A stretch of DNA of 8,018 nt from Alphaproteobacteria bacterium (lineage in GTDB: Bacteria > Pseudomonadota > Alphaproteobacteria > Sphingomonadales > Sphingomonadaceae). Both the position numbers and the translations under genes were made by a program. The DNA lies in contig JAGWVG010000073.1 in the NCBI GenBank assembly GCA_018970965.1, positions 1-8,018 of the forward strand, read 5' to 3'. This document shows positions 1 through 6,047 of the stretch, piece by piece. The notes under the pieces are model-generated. The model made no database searches, had not been told where the DNA came from, and saw nothing but the letters and a program-made list of their open reading frames with translations. Each line of letters starts with the position of its first letter. Within the stretch, counting starts at the first letter, position 1.

Positions 1-1055
1 GCAGCGCCGACGATGTCAGGCAGGCTGATCCGCAGGAAGACCATGCCCATGCCCAAAAGCGGCCCGACCAGAAATGACCAGTAAAATGTGTCAGGTCGCC
101 CAATGATGGCAAACATCATGCCATAGCCCAGCAATGTCAGGCTGGTGCGCTGGCCTAACGGGTGGTGCCACGATAGCCAGCCAAAGATGCTGAGAACAAT
201 GAATGGATAAGACCAAGCGTCGGGTAGAATGCGAAGCCAACTGCTCTGGTAAAAGTAGCTCATCATATTGCCTATGCCGCCAAATTGCATCCACCCAGGA
301 GACGCGTTGTCGGCTGCGACGCTAAGCGCCGTAACATGAAGCATATGTCCATAAAGCAGCAGCAAAAACCCAATAACAGCGGCCGCCCATGCCAAGCCTT
401 CGCGCCAGCGCCGGTGTAACATGGCGCATGTGCCCATTAACAAAACAAACGGTAAAATATGTTCACGCAGGGCGAGGGCCAAAGTCGCCGCGATAAAACT
501 GGGGAGCCATCGATCTGGCCTATAGAGCCCCAGGGAGAGCGTCAGCAGTCCGCCAGCCCATAATTCATGGACAGTGACATAATGGGTTTTGGCTATGGGC
601 CCAACGCTGCTGAATAAGGCGAGTGCGCCAATTGTGGCCCAGATGGGCAGATGGAACTGCCGCAAAAGCCGTGCCCGCCATGCAAGAAGCGCGGCGGCCC
701 ATATTAACATCAGCAAGGCTTTTGCCGCACCATCGCCAAGAGAGGCGATGACAAAGGCAAGTGTTGGCAGACGTACGGTGACGAACGGCCTTAGCGGATA
801 GTGTCTTGCGCGCTGTTCTTGAATGGCGGCGGGGTAATATCCTTGGCCGCCGCGCATTCGGTGAATAATCGCCTGATAGAGCACTAAGTCGCCATCTTCC
901 TGAGCCGATGTTGCCGGCGGAATTTGCGTCGTTTGGCGCGCGGGAACGATGCTGGCGACCATCGCGAAGGCCAGCAGCAATAAGATCAACCGCGCGGGCC
1001 ATTTGTCCAGATTGCGAAAATGGCTGCGCGGCAGGGTTGGGATTATTTGCGCCAT
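1..1055 (-). CDS. Polytopic membrane protein, possible GT-C-type glycosyltransferase (C-terminus missing)
   Basis: Reading the minus strand from the ATG at 1055 gives 351 codons without a stop up to the window edge, so the C-terminus lies outside. The protein starts MAQIIPTLPRSHF, has a first membrane segment at about residues 22-38, then a large loop with an acidic cluster (E53-D54-G55-D56) followed by LYQAII, a GQGYYPAA stretch (about 70-77) and RPF-VTVRLP (89-97). Some eight or more further hydrophobic segments follow between about 98 and 340. A long first periplasmic loop with an acidic pair and a D-x-x-x-Y...G-x-x-Y pattern resembles GT-C polyprenyl-phosphate-sugar transferases (for example the GT87/DUF2029 group), but no diagnostic motif settles this. 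The start overlaps the end of the upstream glycosyltransferase gene by 13 nt and has no visible Shine-Dalgarno, which suggests translational coupling. It may transfer the sugar delivered by that enzyme. The reading frame is certain; the function is tentative. Confidence 0.8.
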   Translation of the reverse strand, partial: MAQIIPTLPRSHFRNLDKWPARLILLLLAFAMVASIVPARQTTQIPPATSAQEDGDLVLYQAIIHRMRGGQGYYPAAIQEQRARHYPLRPFVTVRLPTLAFVIASLGDGAAKALLMLIWAAALLAWRARLLRQFHLPIWATIGALALFSSVGPIAKTHYVTVHELWAGGLLTLSLGLYRPDRWLPSFIAATLALALREHILPFVLLMGTCAMLHRRWREGLAWAAAVIGFLLLLYGHMLHVTALSVAADNASPGWMQFGGIGNMMSYFYQSSWLRILPDAWSYPFIVLSIFGWLSWHHPLGQRTSLTLLGYGMMFAIIGRPDTFYWSFLVGPLLGMGMVFLRISLPDIVGA

Positions 1056-2170
1056 GTAACGAAGGACGATGCTGCAAAATTCCATACAGCGCCCACAACA
1101 ATGCCCGCTATGGCTGATAGCCACCAGCTCCGGTCCATATCATGCACCCAGTTGCCGATGCCGATATTGGCAAGCGCGCCCACCGCTGAAACCGCAAAAA
1201 ACGAGGCAAGGCCGCGCCACAATTTGGCGCCCCGCAAGCGGCGATCCCGATATGTGAAGCTGTTGTTTAGGAAGAAGTTAAATGCAATTGCTGTGGTAAC
1301 GGCGATGATTTGGCCATCTGCAAAGCCGATGCCCAATATTAGCCCAAGGGCAAGCATCGATAAATGCACGCCCACTCCAAGCCCGCCGACAACCAAGAAG
1401 GATAAGAGGCGCATGGGAAGAATTCGGCCAATTGTCTTGTCGGCCAGCAGCATCAGATATTCGAGAGCAATTTGGCTATCGGCCTTGCTTTCCCCCGCCA
1501 CACGATTGCGGAATTGATAAGGAATTTCGACAATCCGGGGATGCTGAGGAAGTGACGCAAGAATATCGAGTAAGATTTTGAATCCAATGCCTGAGAGACG
1601 CGGTAACGCCGCGGTCATCACATCTCGACGAACTGCGAAAAAGCCACTCATGGGGTCGGATAATGGGACGCGCAGCGTGATTTGGCCCAAACGGGTCGCA
1701 GCGCGCGATAGGCGCAAGCGGGCCACATCCCAGCCTTGTGTGCCGCCGCCTGGGGCATAGCGCGTACCAATTGCGATATCCGCACGATGATCAGCGACGG
1801 CACGGATAAGATCGGGCAGGATGGCTTCATCATGTTGCATATCCCCATCCATGACCGCGACGATGGGTGCGGCACTCGCCAACATCCCTTCAATCACCGC
1901 GCTAGAGAGGCCGCGCCGCCCGACACGTTGTACGATGCGGATATGCGGATGGGTCAAAGCAAATTCGCGGACCACATTTGCGGTGTGATCGGGGGAATTG
2001 TCATCGACAAAAATAACCTCCCACTGAAAATCTGCCAGCGCGGCAGATATGCGGGCGATCAATGGGGCGATATTTTCAGCTTCGTTGAATGTTGGAACAA
2101 TTATGGCAACTTGCAGCGGTCGCTGGCCCAACATCTGGGCGAGCGGAAAACTCTTAATATCCTGAAGCAC
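1043..2170 (-). CDS. GT2 glycosyltransferase fused to GtrA-like membrane domain (polyprenyl-phosphate sugar synthase/flippase)
   Basis: The 375-residue protein has an N-terminal GT2 domain of the dolichol-phosphate-mannose-synthase/GtrB type: VAIIVPTFNE (21-30), nucleotide-binding VDDNSPD (55-61), DxD-type MDGDMQH (107-113), SDPMSGFF (171-178) and a GESK element (226-229). Residues about 254-373 form a GtrA domain with four membrane segments and its typical NFFLNNSFTYR (298-308). Family knowledge says the first domain loads a sugar from a nucleotide onto polyprenyl phosphate at the inner face of the membrane; GtrA domains are thought to flip such lipids. The sugar cannot be told. The start is GTG, preceded by a purine-rich GGCGGGGGA, and an in-frame TGA lies just upstream, so no longer form is possible; an ATG 12 codons in has no good ribosome site. 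It lies 66 nt after ubiB on the same strand and overlaps the next gene by 13 nt. Confidence 0.93.
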   Translation of the reverse strand: MLQDIKSFPLAQMLGQRPLQVAIIVPTFNEAENIAPLIARISAALADFQWEVIFVDDNSPDHTANVVREFALTHPHIRIVQRVGRRGLSSAVIEGMLASAAPIVAVMDGDMQHDEAILPDLIRAVADHRADIAIGTRYAPGGGTQGWDVARLRLSRAATRLGQITLRVPLSDPMSGFFAVRRDVMTAALPRLSGIGFKILLDILASLPQHPRIVEIPYQFRNRVAGESKADSQIALEYLMLLADKTIGRILPMRLLSFLVVGGLGVGVHLSMLALGLILGIGFADGQIIAVTTAIAFNFFLNNSFTYRDRRLRGAKLWRGLASFFAVSAVGALANIGIGNWVHDMDRSWWLSAIAGIVVGAVWNFAASSFVTWRK

Positions 2171-2188
2171 GTTTCGTCCCCCGCCTGC

Positions 2189-2206
2189 CGCCCGAGCTCA
2201 AGGGCG
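2189..2206 (-). other. Short GC-rich inverted repeat in the ubiB-glycosyltransferase gap
   Basis: The arms CGCCC and GGGCG (5 bp) enclose an 8-nt loop holding the palindrome GAGCTC. No T-run follows on the minus strand, so it is not an intrinsic terminator. It could be a processing or partial-polarity element between ubiB and the glycosyltransferase gene, or chance in GC-rich DNA. Confidence 0.25.
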
Positions 2207-2236
2207 ATGTGAGGCCTGGGATGTCGCAGGATTTGG

Positions 2237-3769
2237 TTAAAACTGGGTAAGCAACTGGGCGGCGAACAATGCCGCTGCACCCATTGCCGCCGCGGCTGCA
2301 TAGCGCCAGCCTTTCCCAAAGCCGATTTGAATATCGGGCAATGGCGGGGCAGGCGGTGCAGCGCCCGGCTTGGGATAGGCCAGCTCCATCCGGCGGACGA
2401 GATCTGGCAGATCCGCCAAGATGCGCGCGCCGCGCAAGAGGCTTTCCGCCAGCTTTGCCTCTGGCCCCAACTCATCGCGCAGCCAATTTTCTACAAAGGG
2501 CCCGGCGGCATCCCACATGTTAATTTCTGGATCGAGCGTGGACGCCACGCCTTCCACCATAACCATTGTCTTTTGCAGCAGCAGCAAATGCGGCTGGGTT
2601 GGCATGTCAAATTCACGCGTGATGGCAAAGAGGCCATCCAACATATTGCCAACGCTAATATCTTTCACGGGCACGCCACGAATAGGCTCTCCAACTGCGC
2701 GCAGTGCCGTCGTAAATTCATCAACATTATGGTGGGCGGGCACATATTGCGCATCAAAATGTATTTCCGCCACGCGGCGATAATTGCCCGTAATCAGGCC
2801 ATAAAGAATTTCCGCCAGCCAAATGCGCGCTTGGCGGTGGATGCGGCCCATAATGCCAAAATCAATTGCAGCAATCCGGCCATCGGGCAGCACGAACAAA
2901 TTGCCTTGGTGCAAGTCGGCATGGAAAAAGCCATGTGTAATGGCCTGCGCCAAAAAGGTGCGGACAAGGGTTGTGGCGGTTGCCTTGAGGTCGACGCCTG
3001 CCGCCTCTAGTGCCGCGCGATCGGTCAGCTTGATGCCGTCAATCCAATCCAGCGTCATGACGCGGCGGCTGGTGCGCTTCCAATCAATTTCGGGGACGAG
3101 ATAGCCATCTTCCGCTGTCATCATTGCCCGCAGTTCTGATGCGGCAGAAGCCTCGCGGCGCAAATCCAGCTCGCGTAACGTCCATTGTTTGAACGTGGCA
3201 ATCACTTCGCGTGGGCGCAAACGTGCCAGTTCGCCGCCACGCGCTGCTGCATGCGCGGCAATCCATTCATAGGTTTCAATATCGCTGGCGAACTTCGCTT
3301 CAATACCGGGCCGCAGCACTTTGACGGCCACGGTTCGACCATCGCTGGTCACGGCCTTATGGACTTGCGCGACTGAGGCCGCGCCGACCGGATCCGGATC
3401 AATTGACCTGAACAATGTGTCCAGCGGAGCATCTAGCGATTGCTCCACAGCAGCTTTCACCTTGTCAAAGGGCAAGGCGGGCAGCGTATCTTGCAAGCGC
3501 AGCAGGTCACGCGCGGCCTCTTCCCCCACCAAATCAGGCCGGGTGGCTAATGTCTGGCCCAATTTAATTGCAGCGGGGCCAATTTTTTCAAATGCGCCTG
3601 CATAATCCGGGGTTTTGGGGAGAAATGCGCCCAAGCGCGCAATGCGGGCAAGCCGACGCAGTCCAGCGGGCGCGACTGGACTTTGCTCAATGCCCAGCAG
3701 CGCGCCATGGCGCGCCAAAATGCGGCCCCATTTGATCAGCCGCCAAATATGGGTGATCCGCGAGGTCAA
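2237..3769 (-). CDS. ubiB: UbiB, ABC1/ADCK-family atypical kinase for ubiquinone biosynthesis
   Basis: About 510 residues, the usual size for UbiB. With TTG at 3769 as residue 1, visible ABC1-family marks are: KLGQ (69-72, the family's KxGQ motif in IKLGQTLATRPDLV), the alanine-rich loop GAASVAQVHKA (about 129-139) that replaces a normal P-loop, VAVKV with the nucleotide-contacting Lys150, HADLHQGN (283-290) and the metal-binding DFG (303-305). One hydrophobic helix at about 488-507 anchors the C-terminus in the membrane. UbiB is an ATPase-like helper of the membrane ubiquinone-ring modification complex. The frame stays open up to a GTG at 3820 (527 aa), but that would overlap ubiE by 55 nt; the TTG at 3769 overlaps the ubiE TGA as TTGA, gives the N-terminus (M)TSRITHIWRLIKWGR expected of the family, and has GGAAG just upstream, though closely spaced. 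No ubiJ-like gene lies between ubiE and ubiB. Confidence 0.95.
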   Translation of the reverse strand: MTSRITHIWRLIKWGRILARHGALLGIEQSPVAPAGLRRLARIARLGAFLPKTPDYAGAFEKIGPAAIKLGQTLATRPDLVGEEAARDLLRLQDTLPALPFDKVKAAVEQSLDAPLDTLFRSIDPDPVGAASVAQVHKAVTSDGRTVAVKVLRPGIEAKFASDIETYEWIAAHAAARGGELARLRPREVIATFKQWTLRELDLRREASAASELRAMMTAEDGYLVPEIDWKRTSRRVMTLDWIDGIKLTDRAALEAAGVDLKATATTLVRTFLAQAITHGFFHADLHQGNLFVLPDGRIAAIDFGIMGRIHRQARIWLAEILYGLITGNYRRVAEIHFDAQYVPAHHNVDEFTTALRAVGEPIRGVPVKDISVGNMLDGLFAITREFDMPTQPHLLLLQKTMVMVEGVASTLDPEINMWDAAGPFVENWLRDELGPEAKLAESLLRGARILADLPDLVRRMELAYPKPGAAPPAPPLPDIQIGFGKGWRYAAAAAMGAAALFAAQLLTQF

Positions 3770-4497
3770 ATCTTCCAACCGCTGTGAATGGCAACCAGAC
3801 CACCAAGGATCGGCTCGCACCGTGTTTGCACAAAGCCTGCATCGCGGACCATGCCTTCAAAGCGCGGCATATCAGGGAAGCGGCGGATCGATTCGATCAG
3901 ATAGCGATAGCTATCGGCATCACCCGCAATCATCTGGCCAACCTTGGGCACAATTTTGTGCGAATAAAAATCATAGACTTCGGAAAAGCCGGGCCATGTA
4001 GTGGTCGAAAATTCCAGGCAGAAAAAGCGTCCGCCGCGCTTCAATACGCGGTGCGCTTCCTTCAACGCCTTATCGATATGCGTCACATTCCGAATGCCAA
4101 AGGCAATCGTGTAGGCATCAAAGCTATTGCTATCAAAGCTCAGCTCTTCGGCATTTTGCTCTGACCAGCTAAGCCCCCCAATATCGCGCTCTGCCGCACG
4201 TTCCATGCCGACGGCCAGCATATCGGGGTTAATGTCTGATACTGTGACCAGGGCACCATGCTTTTGCATGCGGAACGCAATATCGCCCGTGCCGCCCGCC
4301 ATATCGAGGATCATTTCGCCGGGGCGCGGCTTGACGCGCGCCACAAAACGATCCTTCCACAGCCGGTGCAATCCGCCCGACATGGCATCGTTCATAATGT
4401 CATAGCGACGTGCCACGCTGGAAAAGACTTGGCCGACGCGGGCCTGCTTTTCCTCTGCGGCAATATCTTCATATCCAAAAGAGACAGTATCAGTCAT
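3766..4497 (-). CDS. ubiE: UbiE, ubiquinone biosynthesis C-methyltransferase
   Basis: 243 residues, normal for the family. UbiE uses S-adenosylmethionine to C-methylate the benzoquinol ring in ubiquinone synthesis (in menaquinone makers it also methylates demethylmenaquinol). The sequence shows the UbiE signature YDIMNDAMSGGLHRLWK (32-48), the SAM-binding motif I LDMAGGTGD (64-72), the acidic residue after strand 2 (SDINPDM, 87-93), NAEELSF (115-121), AFGIRN (132-137) and the second signature RVLKRGGRFFCLEFS (150-164). The ATG at 4497 is chosen because it starts MTDTVSFGYEDIA, the family N-terminus, and has GAGG 8 nt upstream. The frame is open further upstream to 4716, but that extension lies antisense to mutM and does not look like UbiE. 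It is the first gene of the minus-strand unit and overlaps the likely ubiB start by 4 nt. Confidence 0.97.
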   Translation of the reverse strand: MTDTVSFGYEDIAAEEKQARVGQVFSSVARRYDIMNDAMSGGLHRLWKDRFVARVKPRPGEMILDMAGGTGDIAFRMQKHGALVTVSDINPDMLAVGMERAAERDIGGLSWSEQNAEELSFDSNSFDAYTIAFGIRNVTHIDKALKEAHRVLKRGGRFFCLEFSTTTWPGFSEVYDFYSHKIVPKVGQMIAGDADSYRYLIESIRRFPDMPRFEGMVRDAGFVQTRCEPILGGLVAIHSGWKI

Positions 4498-4544
4498 GCG
4501 CCGAGCCTCTAGCCAAGCCGCGCGCCGCCCGCTAGCGGAATCAC
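4498..4544. promoter_or_regulatory. Divergent 47-bp ubiE/mutM intergenic region with palindrome
   Basis: The starts of ubiE (minus) and mutM (plus) are only 47 bp apart. The gap holds the ubiE ribosome site (GAGG on the minus strand), a perfect 10-bp palindrome CCGCTAGCGG (4529-4538) and a GANTC site (GAATC, 4538-4542) directly before the mutM start. No good -35/-10 pair fits inside, so at least one promoter must lie within the opposing coding sequence. Role of the palindrome unknown. Confidence 0.45.
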
Positions 4545-5357
4545 GTGCCAGAGCTTCCTGAAGTTGAAACAACCGTTCGTGGGCTTGCCGCTGTGCTGCA
4601 GGATGCCCAGCTGACGCGTGTTGAACCGCGTCGTGCCGATCTGCGTCGCCCAATTCCCATAGATTTGCGTCAAAGGTTGCAGGGCGCAACCGTGACCGGC
4701 CTTGGCCGCCGCGCAAAATATGGCCTTATCGAGACGGACCGGGGCGATACGCTTATCTTTCACTTGGGGATGTCAGGCCGATGGCAGATAGACCCCGAAA
4801 GCATCGGTCCGCACGGCCATTTGATTCTCGAGACAAATGCAGGTCATCAATTGGTGCTGGATGATCCGCGCCGCTTTGGCTCGCTAGATTTGGTGCGCAA
4901 AGACCAGCTGACCGCCTTTTCCGCCTTCGCGGCGATGGGCCCAGAGCCGTTAGATACGGGTTTCACCGCGCGCGTGCTGGCCAAAGCGCTCGCAGGCCGC
5001 GCTGCGCCCATCAAGGCGTTGCTGCTGGATCAGCGCGTGGTGGCGGGGCTGGGCAATATTTATGTGTGCGAGGCCCTCAATATGTCAGGCATTGCACCGG
5101 GCAGGGCTGGCGGCAGCATTTCCCTTCCGCGGCTGGAAAAGCTGGTTGCCGCCATTAAGCAGGTCTTGGCCTCTGCAATTGAGGCCGGCGGATCGACATT
5201 GCGTGATTATGCGCGGCCGGATGGCGAATTGGGCTATTTCTTCAAGCAATGGCGTGTTTATGGCCGGGAAGGGCAGGCCTGTTCTTGCGGCGCCTCGGTC
5301 AAAAGACGGGTGGATAGTGGTCGCTCAACTTTTTACTGCGCGAAATGCCAGCGATGA
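4545..5357 (+). CDS. mutM: Formamidopyrimidine-DNA glycosylase (Fpg/MutM)
   Basis: The 270-residue protein removes oxidised purines such as 8-oxoguanine and cuts the abasic site. It begins MPELPEVETTVRGL: after loss of Met the N-terminal Pro is the Schiff-base nucleophile and Glu3 (Glu2 mature) the acid. Lys58 in RRAKYGLIE matches the conserved DNA-contacting lysine. The helix-two-turn-helix reads LLDQRVVAGLGNIYVCEAL (about 160-178). The C-terminal zinc finger has Cys246, Cys248, Cys265 and Cys268, with Arg260 in GRSTFYC matching the finger arginine. The first cysteine pair is C-S-C, one residue shorter than the C-x-x-C of the E. coli enzyme. The start codon is GTG, fixed by the required Pro2; a weak GCGGA lies upstream. 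rpsT and dnaA follow on the same strand, as in many alphaproteobacteria. Confidence 0.97.
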   Translation: MPELPEVETTVRGLAAVLQDAQLTRVEPRRADLRRPIPIDLRQRLQGATVTGLGRRAKYGLIETDRGDTLIFHLGMSGRWQIDPESIGPHGHLILETNAGHQLVLDDPRRFGSLDLVRKDQLTAFSAFAAMGPEPLDTGFTARVLAKALAGRAAPIKALLLDQRVVAGLGNIYVCEALNMSGIAPGRAGGSISLPRLEKLVAAIKQVLASAIEAGGSTLRDYARPDGELGYFFKQWRVYGREGQACSCGASVKRRVDSGRSTFYCAKCQR

Positions 5358-5360
5358 AGG

Positions 5361-5389
5361 TTGACCGACGGCGAGAGCAGCGTTAAGGG
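5361..5389 (+). promoter_or_regulatory. Candidate rpsT promoter
   Basis: TTGACC (5361-5366), matching the -35 consensus at five of six positions, starts 3 nt after the mutM stop. The best -10 at 16-17 nt spacing is poor (TTAAGG 5383-5388 or TAAGGG 5384-5389). It would place transcription start near 5395, just before the leader hairpin. The -35 is convincing, the -10 is not. Confidence 0.4.
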
Positions 5390-5401
5390 CCCCCTTCACG
5401 C

Positions 5402-5432
5402 CGGTGCGGGTGATTCCGCGCCGTTTTTGTTT
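5402..5432 (+). terminator. Terminator-like hairpin in the mutM-rpsT spacer (mutM terminator or rpsT attenuator)
   Basis: An 8-bp stem CGGTGCGG (5402-5409) with CCGCGCCG (5416-5423), one G-U pair, encloses a 6-nt loop and is followed by TTTTTGTTT (5424-5432). This has the form of an intrinsic terminator. It ends only 23 nt before the rpsT start codon, leaving no room for a promoter between. So it either ends mutM transcripts while also lying in the rpsT leader, or is an attenuator of rpsT. The loop carries part of a GANTC site (5412-5416). Confidence 0.55.
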
Positions 5433-5455
5433 CGGACAAATTGAGGTCATTCGAT

Positions 5456-5719
5456 ATGGCGAATACGCCGCAAGCCAAGAAGCGCATCCGTCGCAACGCT
5501 CGTCGTGCGGTGATCAACCATAACCGCATCAGCCGCATCCGCACCTTTGTTAAGAAGGTTGAAGCTGCTCTGGAAGCTGGTGATAAGGCTGCTGCCTCGA
5601 CCGCTTTGGCTGCTGCACAGCCTGAAATGGCACGCGGCGTCGCAGCTGGCGTTCTGCACAAGAACACTGTTGCGCGGAAGTTTTCGCGTTTGACCAAGCG
5701 GTTGTCCGCTCTGGCCTAA
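5456..5719 (+). CDS. rpsT: 30S ribosomal protein bS20
   Basis: 87 residues, very rich in Lys, Arg and Ala, starting [19 protein letters not shown], the typical bS20 N-terminus, with helix-forming repeats of Ala and charged residues and the late [18 protein letters not shown] element. bS20 binds 16S rRNA early in assembly of the small subunit. The ATG at 5456 is chosen over a TTG at 5441 because it gives the family N-terminus and has GAGG 9 nt upstream (5443-5446). The gene uses abundant GCT/CGT-type codons as expected of a highly expressed gene. It has its own candidate promoter after mutM, a hairpin in its leader and a strong terminator behind. Confidence 0.98.
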   Translation: MANTPQAKKRIRRNARRAVINHNRISRIRTFVKKVEAALEAGDKAAASTALAAAQPEMARGVAAGVLHKNTVARKFSRLTKRLSALA

Positions 5720-5769
5720 TGTGGGGGCAGAGGCGCACTAATCGGGTGCCTCGTCTAACCAAAATGGAA

Positions 5770-5799
5770 GCCTGCCGAACCATTTCGGCGGGCTTTTTT
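5770..5799 (+). terminator. Intrinsic terminator of rpsT
   Basis: The arm at 5770-5779 (GCCTGCCGAA) pairs with 5784-5793 (TTCGGCGGGC) in a 10-bp stem with one G-U pair and a CCAT loop, followed by six T (5794-5799). A second copy of the right-arm type, GCAGGC (5811-5816) plus TTTTT (5817-5821), can pair with 5770-5775 as an alternative outer hairpin. An imperfect hairpin GAGGC/GCCTC lies further upstream at 5730-5752. Confidence 0.92.
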
Positions 5800-5861
5800 C
5801 ATGTCTGTCAGCAGGCTTTTTAGGAACCCGGCCTCAATCCACGATTCGGGCGAGTCTCCTT

Positions 5862-5891
5862 TTGTTCCAGTTCTAATAAAATCGTTAAAAT
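5862..5891 (+). promoter_or_regulatory. Weak candidate dnaA promoter
   Basis: TTGTTC (5862-5867) and TAAAAT (5886-5891) are separated by 18 nt. The -10 matches the consensus at five of six positions, the -35 only in its TTG. It would give a leader of about 245 nt. In such AT-rich DNA a -10 match is easy to get by chance. Confidence 0.25.
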
Positions 5892-5912
5892 TCAATATTT
5901 TGTGAAAGACTT

Positions 5913-5925
5913 TAGGAATTTCCTA
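5913..5925. repeat. 13-bp palindrome TAGGAA-T-TTCCTA
   Basis: Perfect 6+1+6 inverted repeat (5913-5918 and 5920-5925) in the AT-rich core upstream of dnaA, between the candidate promoter and the third GANTC site. It is the right size for a dimeric repressor operator, but I recognise no regulator for it. Confidence 0.4.
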
Positions 5926-5950
5926 GGGTTGCTGAGTCAACTGTATTTAT

Positions 5951-5971
5951 TTCGTTTTTTTTACAAACGAA
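5951..5971. repeat. Inverted repeat TTCGTTT / AAACGAA
   Basis: Perfect 7-bp arms at 5951-5957 and 5965-5971 with a 7-nt T-rich spacer; a run of eight T spans 5955-5962. No gene ends just before it, so it is not a terminator in the usual place. It may be an operator or a bent, easily melted segment. Confidence 0.4.
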
Positions 5972-6047
5972 CGCTTGATCAGACAGGCGTGCTGCCACAG
6001 AAATCAGTTTCGGCAGGAGGCGAATCAGTCTGCTGCCCATCAATCGG

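Larger units (their letters stand above)
5843..6026. promoter_or_regulatory. Cluster of four GANTC (CcrM methylation) sites
   Basis: GATTC at 5843-5847, GAGTC at 5852-5856, GAGTC at 5934-5938 and GAATC at 6022-6026. The whole window holds only eleven GANTC by my manual scan, so this is a strong local cluster. In alphaproteobacteria CcrM methylates GANTC once per cell cycle, and methylation state of promoters (including dnaA in Caulobacter) affects expression. Methylation here is inferred. Confidence 0.6.

Noticed and set aside
565..1101. 178-codon minus-strand frame overlapping the membrane protein and the end of the glycosyltransferase
   Set aside because: The other minus frame (1055 to the edge) is open for 351 codons, strongly hydrophobic and coupled to the upstream gene; this one is Arg/Ser/Ala-rich with no sense as a protein.
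2327..3010. 227-codon open frame on the plus strand inside ubiB
   Set aside because: Low-complexity mirror of the ubiB coding strand, no ribosome site or known domain seen.
4498..4716. Upstream extension of ubiE to an earlier start
   Set aside because: The added 73 residues run antisense to mutM and do not resemble UbiE; the ATG at 4497 has a ribosome site and the family N-terminus.
6014..6019. Perfect AGGAGG ribosome-binding sequence upstream of dnaA
   Set aside because: No ATG, GTG or TTG lies at a usable distance after it, so no small gene can be supported.
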